From: Merdiplasma sp905207905
GTDB taxonomy: Bacteria; Bacillota; Clostridia; Lachnospirales; Lachnospiraceae
NCBI GenBank assembly: GCA_902475025.1
Contig: CABRXX010000001.1
Span: 56,241 to 120,240 of the forward strand
Length of the DNA: 64,000 nucleotides
Reading direction: 5' to 3'
In this document: positions 8,200 to 16,246 of the stretch, piece after piece
Layout: the number at the start of each line of letters is the position of its first letter
Numbering within the stretch: the first letter of the stretch is position 1
Translations under genes and position numbers: made by a program
The notes under the pieces: model-generated
What the model was told of the DNA's origin: nothing
Databases searched by the model: none
Seen by the model: the letters and a program-made list of their open reading frames with translations, nothing else

Positions 8200-8392
8200 G
8201 AAGATATTCACTGGGATTTGTTTTTAGTGGGACAGAAATGTGGAAAGAAAAGTTTCAGGCGCGGTTCAATGTGGATAAAAGGAGGCGGCCCGGAGCTTCA
8301 TGGAGTTTGTCCGGGAATTTTACAGGCAGCGGGCTGGCAGGGACTGCTATAAGGATAGGCCGCATTTCCTGCAAAGAATAACTTGAAAATGC

Positions 8393-8458
8393 TTCAAAAT
8401 CAAAAGCCCCCAGGAACGGTGCAGGTCTGAAAGGACAGCAGCCGTATCCTGAGGGCTT
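8393..8458 (-). terminator. Terminator of the nucleoside ABC transporter operon
   Basis: AAGCCCTCAGGATACGG and CCGTTCCTGGGGGCTT (minus-strand sense, 8458 down to 8404) pair with one bulge, followed by TTTGATTTT. It lies about 70 bp past the stop of the last permease gene. The rest of 8200-8526 holds no gene I can support. Confidence 0.75.
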
Positions 8459-8526
8459 GTTGCAATTTAGAAAATGTATTGAGAGAACCGCTGAAACATT
8501 CCCTTTGTTCCTTATAGCGAGATCTC

Positions 8527-9531
8527 TTACCGTTCTTCCCGGAAATAGGGCAGGCCCAGGCTTTCCGGCGGCTGGTTTTCTTTCTTTCTCTGGAGACTGG
8601 AGATCACCAGCACCAGAATGGTTACCAGGTAAGGGAGCATTTTGAAGATCTCCTGCATGGACTGGCTCAAAGGCACATAGGCAAAGAGGATATAGAGTCC
8701 GCCAAAGAGGATGGAGCCCCAGATGGCCCTCGCCGGCTTCCAGAGAGCAAAGATTACAAGAGCCACTGCCAGCCAGCCGCGGTCGCCGAAACCGTTGTTC
8801 TGCCAGGTGCCGCCTAAGTACTCCATAACAAAGTACAGGCCTCCCAGGCCGCTGATCATGCCGCCGATGCAGGTGGCGGCGTATTTATACCGGGTGACGT
8901 TGATGCTGGCGGCGTCGGCTGCCGCTGCGTTTTCCCCTACAGCCCGGAGATTCAGGCCCATTCTGGTCTTAGTCAGGAACCAGGAGGCCAGCAGGGCGAT
9001 GAGGATAGCCAGGTAGGTCAAAAAGCCGTAGGAGAAAAAGATATCTCCCACAATACCCAGGTCGGACAGGAAGGGAATCTGGGTTCGGAAGGCCTGCCCT
9101 GTGGTGTACACCGTGATTTGGCCTGCGGTTCCGGTAATTTTGGAAAAGGATCCGCCCAGGAAGTTTCCGAAGCCCACGCCGAAGGTGGTGAGAGCCAGGC
9201 CGGTAACGTTCTGATTGGCCCGCAGGGAGATGGTGAGCACACTGTAGATCAGCGCTCCTGCCAGGGAGAATAAAAGACAGCCCAGGACAGCGCAGAGAAT
9301 GCCAATAAAGCCAACAGGGTTCTGGGTGTTGATCTCATATAGGAAGGAACCGGCCAGTCCGCCGATGGCCCCCATATACATGATGCCGGGAATACCCAGA
9401 TTCAGGTTTCCGGATTTTTCTGTGATGATCTCTCCGGTAGCGCCGAACAGAAGGGGAATTCCCTGGGTGATGGCCTTCTGGATGAAGGTTACGGAAAAAA
9501 TACCTTTAAATACTGCCCATAAAAAATCCAT
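8527..9531 (-). CDS. nupQ: Nucleoside ABC transporter permease (NupQ/YufQ type)
   Basis: The 334-residue integral membrane protein belongs to the BPD_transp_2 (RbsC-like) permeases of the BMP-type nucleoside transporter group. It has the characteristic LLFGATGEIITEKSGNLNLGIPGIMYMGA near residue 28 and GLRAVGEN-like motifs (MGLNLRAVGENAAAADAASIN) in the cytoplasmic loop that contacts the ATPase. Eight or more hydrophobic segments are visible. Its start overlaps the stop of the second permease by one base. It is the last gene of the operon and forms the membrane channel with NupP. Confidence 0.92.
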   Translation of the reverse strand: MDFLWAVFKGIFSVTFIQKAITQGIPLLFGATGEIITEKSGNLNLGIPGIMYMGAIGGLAGSFLYEINTQNPVGFIGILCAVLGCLLFSLAGALIYSVLTISLRANQNVTGLALTTFGVGFGNFLGGSFSKITGTAGQITVYTTGQAFRTQIPFLSDLGIVGDIFFSYGFLTYLAILIALLASWFLTKTRMGLNLRAVGENAAAADAASINVTRYKYAATCIGGMISGLGGLYFVMEYLGGTWQNNGFGDRGWLAVALVIFALWKPARAIWGSILFGGLYILFAYVPLSQSMQEIFKMLPYLVTILVLVISSLQRKKENQPPESLGLPYFREER

Positions 9532-10652
9532 CAGTGTGCCTCCTTTCTGTTTTTACCGAAGATCAGACGATAATTTACAAAGAATTCGCTGCCCAGGATG
9601 AAAAACAGGATGATTCCTGTGATGACCTCTGAGGCGGATTCGTTTAGCTGAAATTCACTGGCAATCTGAGTGGCTCCGTTGCCCATAAATACCAGGAAAA
9701 AGGAAATCAGGATCATGATAAATGGGTTGAACTTTGCCAGCCAGGATACGATGATGGCGGTAAACCCTCTGCCTCCCGCTGTGTTCACGGAGATGGTATG
9801 AGAGGAACCGCTTACCAGCAAAAATCCGGTGAAGCCGCAGATCGCTCCGGAGAGGGCCATGGTGCGCATGATCACCTTCTTCACGTTGATACCTGCGTAG
9901 CGGGCGGTATTTTCGCTCTGTCCCACCACAGCGATCTCATAGCCATGCTTGGTGTATTTCAGGTAAATGAACATTAAAACGGTCAGAGTCAGAACAATGA
10001 TTACATTAATGCTGTAGTTGAAATTGCCGAAAATATCCGGCAGAAATTTGGTAGTGATCCAGCCGGCCTGGGTCTTCTGGTTGATGGTGCCGATGGTGCC
10101 GCTTCCCTTTTTAGCCTCCCAGACAATGCTGAAAAAGGAGGTAAACTGGATGGCAATATAGTTCATCATCAGGGTAAATAAGGTCTCGTTGGTTTTCCAG
10201 TGGGCCTTGAACACTGCGGGGATCAGTCCCCAGATCATGCCGGCTGCCAGGCTGGCAATGATCATTACCAGAAAAAGCACTGGAGTAGAAAGGGTGTCGC
10301 CGCAGAATTTCATAATACCTGCGGTCATAATGCCTCCCACCAGAATCTGTCCCTCAGCGCCGATATTCCAGAAGCGCATCTTAAAGGCAGGGGTGATGGC
10401 CAGGGCAATGGCCAGCAGGATCATGGTATCCCGCATAGTGTTCCAGGTACGTCTTCCGGTTCCGATAGCTCCGTCCACCATGCTGCGGTATACCTGCAAA
10501 GGATTGCTGTGAGTGATCAGATAGATGAAAAACGCACAGACTGCCAGTGAGAGCAGGATAGCCACGGCACGGATGGCGATGGATTTTTTCAGGGTGATGG
10601 AGTCCCTTTTGACAATGCGGACAAAAGGCTCCCTTTGTTTTTCTGCTGTCAT
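9531..10652 (-). CDS. nupP: Nucleoside ABC transporter permease (NupP/YufP type)
   Basis: This 373-residue permease is the partner of the NupQ-type protein. It has an N-terminal cytoplasmic leader of about 25 residues, then about nine membrane segments. Family motifs include FKMRFWNIGAEGQILVGG and HGYEIAVVGQSENTARYAGIN, the ATPase-contact loop. The N-terminal region ITHSNPLQVYRSMVDGAIG is also typical. It begins one base after the stop of the ATPase gene, so the three components are tightly coupled. Confidence 0.93.
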   Translation of the reverse strand: MTAEKQREPFVRIVKRDSITLKKSIAIRAVAILLSLAVCAFFIYLITHSNPLQVYRSMVDGAIGTGRRTWNTMRDTMILLAIALAITPAFKMRFWNIGAEGQILVGGIMTAGIMKFCGDTLSTPVLFLVMIIASLAAGMIWGLIPAVFKAHWKTNETLFTLMMNYIAIQFTSFFSIVWEAKKGSGTIGTINQKTQAGWITTKFLPDIFGNFNYSINVIIVLTLTVLMFIYLKYTKHGYEIAVVGQSENTARYAGINVKKVIMRTMALSGAICGFTGFLLVSGSSHTISVNTAGGRGFTAIIVSWLAKFNPFIMILISFFLVFMGNGATQIASEFQLNESASEVITGIILFFILGSEFFVNYRLIFGKNRKEAH

Positions 10653-10653
10653 A

Positions 10654-12180
10654 TTAAGCCTCCTCTCCGTGTTTGGTCATCAATAGTCCTACTTCTTCTT
10701 TTGTGGCTGTGCGGGCATCCACAATGCCGGAAACTCTGCCTCCGCACAGAACCAGGATGCGGTCCGAAAGTTCCAGAAGCACATCCAGATCCTCTCCCAC
10801 ATAGATCACCGCGACGCCCTGTTCCTTCTGATCATTCAGGAGATGATAGATGGCATAGGAGGTGTTGATATCCAGTCCCCGGACAGCATAGGCGGTCATG
10901 AGAAGTTTGGGAGAATTGGCGATCTCCCGGCCTACCAGCACTTTCTGAACATTACCGCCGGAAAGGCGGCGAACCGGGTAATTGATGCTGGGAGTTACCA
11001 CTTCCAGCTGATCCTTAATTTTCTCGGAAAGCTCCCTGGGATGCTTCTGTTCCAGAAGCGCATGGTGCCCGTCCCGGTAACTGCGGATCATCATATTTCC
11101 GGGCATTCCCATATCGCCTACCAGACCCATGCCCAGCCGGTCTTCTGGCACAAAGGCCAGGGAGACGCCCATATTTTTGATCTTCATGGGATCCTTTCCC
11201 AGGAGCTCATCTGTGTGTCCGGTAGAAGGATCGGTAAACAGAATGCTCCCTTCTCCGGCCTGCAGACCGGCCACTGCTTCCAGAAGTTCCTTCTGACCGC
11301 TGCCTGCAATCCCTGCGATTCCCAAGATTTCCCCGCTGTTGGCAGTGAAACTTACATTGTCTAAAGCCTTTACTCCATATTTGTTTAAGCAGGTGAGATT
11401 TTTTACCTCCAGGCACTTTTTGGGATTTTTGGGAAGGGGACGGTCAATGTCCAGAGTCACTTTTTCTCCCACCATCATCTCAGTGAGGGAGAGTTCGGTG
11501 GCTTCGCTGGTGTTTACAGTACCGATGTATTTGCCCTTCCGGAGAATGGAAACCCGGTCAGAGATGGCCAGAACCTCATGGAGCTTGTGAGTGATAATGA
11601 TAATGGCCTTTCCGTCCTTTTTCATGTTGCGGAGTACATCAAAAAGATGATCCGTCTCCTGTGGAGTGAGCACTGCGGTAGGTTCGTCCAGTATCAGAAG
11701 ATTGGCGCCCCGGTACAGCATTTTTACAATCTCTACCGTCTGTTTTTCTGATACGGACATATCGTATACTTTCTTATTCAGATCCAGTTGAAAGCCATAG
11801 CGCTGGATCAGTTTGGAGATGTCTGCAATGACATCCTTCATCCGAATGATGGGGGACTGATTTTGCATTCCCAGGATGATGTTCTCCGCTGCTGTAAAGA
11901 TATCGATCAGCTTAAAATGCTGGTGGATCATGCCGATGCCCAGCGCATAGGCATCTTTTGGGGAGCGGATGGTAACCTCCTTCCCATCGGCAAAGATATG
12001 TCCTTTGTCAGGGAAGTAGATGCCGGAGAGCATGTTCATCAGCGTGGTTTTTCCGCTGCCATTCTCTCCCAGCAGGGAAAGAATCTCTCCCTTTTTTACG
12101 GACAGGGATATGTTATCATTGGCAGCAACCTTGCCGAAATACTTGCAGATCCCTTTTAATTCAATGGCGTATTCAGACAT
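10654..12180 (-). CDS. nupO: Nucleoside ABC transporter ATP-binding protein (double ATPase, NupO/YufO type)
   Basis: The 508-residue protein contains two ABC domains in tandem, as in RbsA/YufO. The first has Walker A GENGSGKTTL, a family-type variant signature (MSVSEKQTVEI) and Walker B LLILDEPTAVLTP. The second has the degenerate P-loop GIAGSGQKE usual for this family, the signature LSGGNVQKV and a D-loop region with RGLDI. It energises uptake by the two permeases. It follows the binding-protein gene after about 140 bp that contain a strong hairpin. That hairpin probably lowers its expression relative to the binding protein (inference). Confidence 0.94.
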   Translation of the reverse strand: MSEYAIELKGICKYFGKVAANDNISLSVKKGEILSLLGENGSGKTTLMNMLSGIYFPDKGHIFADGKEVTIRSPKDAYALGIGMIHQHFKLIDIFTAAENIILGMQNQSPIIRMKDVIADISKLIQRYGFQLDLNKKVYDMSVSEKQTVEIVKMLYRGANLLILDEPTAVLTPQETDHLFDVLRNMKKDGKAIIIITHKLHEVLAISDRVSILRKGKYIGTVNTSEATELSLTEMMVGEKVTLDIDRPLPKNPKKCLEVKNLTCLNKYGVKALDNVSFTANSGEILGIAGIAGSGQKELLEAVAGLQAGEGSILFTDPSTGHTDELLGKDPMKIKNMGVSLAFVPEDRLGMGLVGDMGMPGNMMIRSYRDGHHALLEQKHPRELSEKIKDQLEVVTPSINYPVRRLSGGNVQKVLVGREIANSPKLLMTAYAVRGLDINTSYAIYHLLNDQKEQGVAVIYVGEDLDVLLELSDRILVLCGGRVSGIVDARTATKEEVGLLMTKHGEEA

Positions 12181-12219
12181 ATAGATTCCTCAATTCTGTG
12201 GTAATATAACGTGAAAAAT

Positions 12220-12266
12220 GGGGACTGCCGCACAAAAAGTGATGTTCATTTTGTGCGGCAGTCCCC
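12220..12266. terminator. Perfect 18-bp hairpin between binding-protein and ATPase genes
   Basis: GGGGACTGCCGCACAAAA (12220-12237) and its exact complement at 12249-12266 flank an 11-nt loop. No strong T-run follows in the minus direction. It is more likely an mRNA-stabilising or attenuating hairpin than a full terminator, and could be a dispersed palindromic repeat. Confidence 0.6.
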
Positions 12267-12319
12267 AAACACGTTTGAAAGTACGTGAAATTTAGGGAAA
12301 CGCGGATGCAAGCGCTTCC

Positions 12320-13513
12320 TTAGAATACCTGATTCAGCTCTGTGATGCCGTCGATGTGGAATGCGAAGGCGGGAGCGGAAGCCAGCTCAGACTCCATAAA
12401 GTATCCGTCCGGGCTGATGTACTCTAAACCGTAGTAGGTCTCTGCCAGATCATCAGTGGCAGTGGTGGTGATGGTTTCGCCGTCTACGGTCCAGGTGGAA
12501 GTGTCGAATACATGCAGGGAACCGTCATCAATAGCAGCCCATGCAGCGTCTACCGCTTCCTGAGTTCCTTCTGCGCAGGCAGAACCCAGTTCGGTGATCC
12601 ATACAGCGCCGTCAGAATGGCCGTGGCACCAGTCAGTATCAATAGTCTCGCCGTTTAAGATGCACTGGGTTGCGTAGGTGTAGTAGGGGCCCCACTTAAT
12701 AGAAGCGGAGGTAAGCGCATAGTTGGGAGCAGCGTCCAGCATGGAAACATTGTAACCTACGTTGTAAACCTGGTTGGCTTCACAGCCTGCTGCAGCGCCG
12801 GTGGTATCTGCGTGCTGGCTTACCAGAACACAGCCGTTGGCGATGAGTGCCTCAGCAGTCTCCTTCTCCAGAGCCTGATCAGCCCAGGAACCGGTATATT
12901 TTACTTCCATGGTCACATTGGGGCATACAGATCTTACCCCCAGGAAGAAAGCGGTATAACCGGAGATTACCTCTGCGTAGGAATAAGCGCCTACATAACC
13001 GATCTTTTCGGTATTGTCCTCACCGTAAAGCTCTTTGAGCTTCATGCCTGCAACTACGCCGGAAACGTAGCGAGACTCATAGACAGAGGTGAAATAGTTG
13101 TGCATATTTTCCAGTCCGGAGGAAGCGGCCTGATAACCGGTTCCATGACAGAACTGAATGTCAGGATACTCAGAAGCAGCCTGAATCATGTAATCCTCAA
13201 AACCGAAGCTGTTGCCAAAGATGATCTGACAGCCCTGCTCCGCCAGGTCCACCACTGCGTCATAGCAGCTCTCATCTTCAGGGGTGTTGTACTTGCAGAT
13301 GATTTGATCATCGGACAGACCAAGCGCTTCCTGCATCTCTTCCAAACCAATCATGTGAGCGTAGGTGTATCCCTCCTGCTCATCACCGATGAACACAAAT
13401 CCTACCTTCAGATCAGCCAGATCTACAGGCTCAGCAGCGCTTGCAGTGAAAGCAGCTCCCAGAGAAACTGCTGCTGCGGCAGCCAGTACGGCCAGTTTTT
13501 TCCATAACTTCAT
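12320..13513 (-). CDS. BMP-family nucleoside ABC transporter substrate-binding protein
   Basis: The 397-residue protein has a signal peptide (MKLWKKLAVLAAAAAVSLGA, cleavage probably after ASA) followed by LKVGFVFIGDEQEGYTYAH. It is a member of the BMP/PnrA/Med family that binds purine nucleosides; NSFGFEDYMIQAASEYPDIQF and KIGYVGAYSYAEV are family-typical. Unusually, no lipobox cysteine occurs in the signal peptide, whereas Gram-positive members are normally lipoproteins. The ATG at 13513 has GGAGGAG upstream. It is the first gene of the operon, and a purine riboswitch lies 240 bp upstream, matching a nucleoside/purine uptake role. Confidence 0.92.
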   Translation of the reverse strand: MKLWKKLAVLAAAAAVSLGAAFTASAAEPVDLADLKVGFVFIGDEQEGYTYAHMIGLEEMQEALGLSDDQIICKYNTPEDESCYDAVVDLAEQGCQIIFGNSFGFEDYMIQAASEYPDIQFCHGTGYQAASSGLENMHNYFTSVYESRYVSGVVAGMKLKELYGEDNTEKIGYVGAYSYAEVISGYTAFFLGVRSVCPNVTMEVKYTGSWADQALEKETAEALIANGCVLVSQHADTTGAAAGCEANQVYNVGYNVSMLDAAPNYALTSASIKWGPYYTYATQCILNGETIDTDWCHGHSDGAVWITELGSACAEGTQEAVDAAWAAIDDGSLHVFDTSTWTVDGETITTTATDDLAETYYGLEYISPDGYFMESELASAPAFAFHIDGITELNQVF

Positions 13514-13695
13514 ATTTTTTCTCCTCCTTTTGTAAATGAAACATGGGTGTATGGATACGAAAATAGCGGCCGACGGATCACTGAGAAGAAAAGCCTGCTC
13601 TGGAGAAGATCATCAGCTTCAGGGGAGCAGTAGTTCTGAAGGGATATTTCAAGAAAGAAACAAATATAGAAAGTAATCCCCTATATCTCTTATAC

Positions 13696-13730
13696 ATAGA
13701 AAAGACAGACATACGAAAAGGTATATCTGC
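13696..13730 (-). terminator. Riboswitch expression-platform terminator
   Basis: On the minus strand CAGATATAC (13729-13721) and GTATGTCTG (13714-13706) form a 9-bp stem with a 6-nt loop, followed by TCTTTTCT. It lies directly downstream of the aptamer. Transcription is therefore probably stopped when the ligand is bound. Confidence 0.7.
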
Positions 13731-13753
13731 CGTAAACGATCTGCTGCATAAAA

Positions 13754-13820
13754 ACCAATAGTCGCATTTGATCGGTATGCGGTAGAAACGTCTGAACCAT
13801 CTTCTCAGACTTATATCGGC
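13754..13820 (-). promoter_or_regulatory. Purine riboswitch aptamer, guanine class
   Basis: Read on the minus strand, P1 arms GCCGATA and TATTGGT enclose two hairpins joined by the diagnostic junction GTTTCTACC. P2 is GTCTGA/TCAGAC with loop GAAGATGG; P3 is CGCAT/ATGCG with loop ACCGATCAA. The 3' junction reads ACTAT, with C at the specificity position, which predicts guanine (or hypoxanthine) rather than adenine. It precedes the nucleoside ABC transporter operon and has a terminator downstream. Confidence 0.85.
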
Positions 13821-13919
13821 GTAGCAATTTTTCTTAGTTTTATTTTAACAACAGGCCTGTTTATTGTCAACCAAAACAGCTGGGAAATTGGCAACAGAAT
13901 GAATTATGGGCATGGGGAG

Positions 13920-13948
13920 TTGACTTTTTATATACCGAACGGTATAAT
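13920..13948 (+). promoter_or_regulatory. Promoter and TetR-type operator
   Basis: TTGACT (13920-13925) and TATAAT (13943-13948) are spaced by 17 bp. The palindrome TATACCGAACGGTATA (13931-13946) covers the spacer and -10 region. A regulator bound there would block RNA polymerase, so the adjacent TetR gene is probably autorepressed. Confidence 0.75.
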
Positions 13949-13982
13949 AAAACAAAAGTAAAATTGGGAGAAAGGAGCCTGA

Positions 13983-14558
13983 ATGGAAAACAGAGAAAGA
14001 ATTTTACAGTGTGCGGAGGAACTGTTTTACGCCAGGGGTTACGATGCCGTGGGTGTCCAGGAGATCGCAGATCGAGCAGGGATCAGCAAGCCTACCCTGT
14101 ACTACTATTTTGGCAGCAAGCGCGGGCTTCTTCAGGCCATTCTGGACGCAAAGTTTGAAAAAATGTACCGCTGTATTCAGATTCCCGAGGAAATATGGGA
14201 TGTAAAAGAGCGGCTGCATCATCTGGCCAGCGCATACTATGGTTTTTTTCAGGAGGAAAAGAAGTTTCATATGCTTTTGATGGCTCTGTTCTATTCTGCC
14301 AGGGAGAACGAAGCCTATCAGACCGTGCATCCCTATCTCATAGACTTCTATCAGGCCACGGTGGCGGTGTTTGAGAACTGTTCAGATCAGCTGGGAAATA
14401 TGAACGGCCGTCAGAATCAGTTTGCCATCAGCTTTATGGGAATGATCAATCAGTATCTGATGCAGGAAGCGGATCGGGAGACCGGTATCTTTGGGAAAAA
14501 GCAGGGAGAGACGATCTTTGGCTTGGTGAATCAGTTTATGTATGGCATTTTTTCGTGA
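13983..14558 (+). CDS. TetR/AcrR family transcriptional regulator
   Basis: This 191-residue protein has a typical N-terminal helix-turn-helix (residues 24-46, VGVQEIADRAGISKPTLYYY). The all-helical ligand-binding domain that follows is too variable to predict a ligand. The ATG at 13983 follows GAAAGGAG. The gene lies directly behind an operator-promoter with a perfect TetR-like palindrome. The next gene on the same strand encodes a GH13 enzyme 216 bp away, so the regulator may also affect sugar genes, though no second copy of the palindrome was seen. Confidence 0.9.
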   Translation: MENRERILQCAEELFYARGYDAVGVQEIADRAGISKPTLYYYFGSKRGLLQAILDAKFEKMYRCIQIPEEIWDVKERLHHLASAYYGFFQEEKKFHMLLMALFYSARENEAYQTVHPYLIDFYQATVAVFENCSDQLGNMNGRQNQFAISFMGMINQYLMQEADRETGIFGKKQGETIFGLVNQFMYGIFS

Positions 14559-14774
14559 GAGGGAAGAAGCCAAGACGCAGCATGGGCTGTACGGTGGAAG
14601 GTCAGGAGGGCCTTGCCGGGTTCCGGCGGTTTCGGATGGCAGATTTGGCCGTGATCACAGACTGCTATATCCGGATAATGGCGATAGTGAAAATGATAGC
14701 AATAGAATAGCAACGGAAATAAGGATAAAAATAAGAACAGAATTAAGTAAAGAAGCAAAACAGGAGGTTTTACA

Positions 14775-16121
14775 ATGAGCAAGTGGTTTGAGCGGGCTGC
14801 CTTTTACCATATTTATCCGTTGGGCCTGTGCGGCGCTCCGGCGGTGAATCCCATGGGAGAGTCAGTACACCGGTTTTTGGAGCTGGAAAAGTGGCTGCCT
14901 CACATTGAGAAGCTGGGCTGCGGAGGAATCTATATCGGTCCCCTGTTTCAGTCAGGCACCCATGGGTATGACACCATAGATTATAAGCAGGTGGACGGCC
15001 GGCTGGGAGACAATGAGGATTTCAGGCGTTTTGTGGATAAGGCTCACAGCCTTGGGCTCCGGGTTGTGGTGGACGGTGTGTTCAATCATACGGGAAAGGG
15101 CTTTTTTGCCTTTGAGGATATCCGGAGGAATCGGGAACATTCCGCCTACTGCAGCTGGTATAAGGGACTGAATTTCCAGGGAAGCTGCCACGGAGAAAGC
15201 TTTGGTTATGAGTCCTGGAGAAATTGCGGGGATCTGGCCAACTTAAACCTGCAGAACCAGGAAGTGAAGGATTATCTGTTTGAGGTGATCCGCTTCTGGA
15301 TCCGGGAATTTGATATTGACGGGATTCGTCTGGACTGTGCGGACTGCCTGGATTTTGATTTTATGAGACAGATGCGCCGTCTTACAGCCCAGGAGAAAGA
15401 GGACTTCTGGCTGATGGGAGAGGTGATATATGGAGATTATAGCCGGTGGGCCAATGAAGAGATGCTTCATTCGGTCACCAATTATGAGCTGCATAAGGGG
15501 CTGTATTCCGGTCACAATGATCATAATTATTTTGAGATCGCCCATACCATCCGCCGTCAGTTTGATGAGAACGGAGGAATTTACCGGGGGCGTATCCTGT
15601 ATGGCTTTGCAGATAATCACGATGTATCCAGGCTGGTGAATAAATTAAAGAACAAAGAACATCTGAAGCCGGTGTACGGGCTTTTGTATACACTGCCCGG
15701 GATCCCATCGGTGTACTATGGTTCAGAATGGGGGGTGGAGGGAGCCAAGGAGCAGGGAGATGCGGCTCTGCGGCCTTCTCTGTCTCTGGAGGAACTTCAA
15801 AAAAAACCTCCGGTGCCTGGCCTGGCAGAGTGGATCGCCTTTCTTGGGAATTGCCGGAAGGAGTATCCGGTGCTGGCGGAGGGCTGTTACCGGGAGCTGC
15901 TTTTGACAAACCGTCAGTATGCTTTTGCCAGAATGAACGAGTATCAGGCTGTGATCACTGCGGTGAATAATGACGAAGGGGAGGCAGAGCTTTGGATCCG
16001 ACTACCCCGGGAGGGAAACCTTACAGATTTGGAGACAAGAGAAACCATTGAGCCGGAAAGCGGGCAGCTTCACATGACAGTTCCAGCCGGGGGCTGCCGC
16101 TTAATCGGAGTGAATGTGTGA
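14775..16121 (+). CDS. Alpha-amylase family glycoside hydrolase (GH13)
   Basis: The 448-residue cytosolic enzyme has no signal peptide. GH13 catalytic motifs are all visible: VVVDGVFNHTG, FDIDGIRLDCAD (nucleophile Asp, about residue 186), LMGEV (acid/base Glu, about 216) and FADNHDVSR (about 278-286). A small C-terminal beta domain follows. It probably hydrolyses alpha-1,4 linkages of maltodextrins or glycogen-derived oligosaccharides. AGGAGG precedes the start by about 7 nt. The branching enzyme follows after 125 bp, suggesting a role in storage-glucan turnover. Confidence 0.9.
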   Translation: MSKWFERAAFYHIYPLGLCGAPAVNPMGESVHRFLELEKWLPHIEKLGCGGIYIGPLFQSGTHGYDTIDYKQVDGRLGDNEDFRRFVDKAHSLGLRVVVDGVFNHTGKGFFAFEDIRRNREHSAYCSWYKGLNFQGSCHGESFGYESWRNCGDLANLNLQNQEVKDYLFEVIRFWIREFDIDGIRLDCADCLDFDFMRQMRRLTAQEKEDFWLMGEVIYGDYSRWANEEMLHSVTNYELHKGLYSGHNDHNYFEIAHTIRRQFDENGGIYRGRILYGFADNHDVSRLVNKLKNKEHLKPVYGLLYTLPGIPSVYYGSEWGVEGAKEQGDAALRPSLSLEELQKKPPVPGLAEWIAFLGNCRKEYPVLAEGCYRELLLTNRQYAFARMNEYQAVITAVNNDEGEAELWIRLPREGNLTDLETRETIEPESGQLHMTVPAGGCRLIGVNV

Positions 16122-16246
16122 CAGGCGGAAACAGAAGGATTCAGACAAAATTTGAATGAAGAGATAAGCGGACTGCCGTCGGAATAGGGCAGCCTGCATT
16201 TGGCATTGGAAAATCAAAGCAAGGGATTGATAAAGGAGTAAGAGGG

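Noticed and set aside
8222..8400. Possible small genes of 28-48 codons after the small membrane protein
   Set aside because: Two overlapping short frames exist, but neither has well-placed translation signals or recognisable sequence.
14559..14774. Hidden gene or RNA between the TetR and GH13 genes
   Set aside because: No clear frame, terminator or conserved fold could be seen; only an AT-rich leader with the GH13 ribosome binding site.
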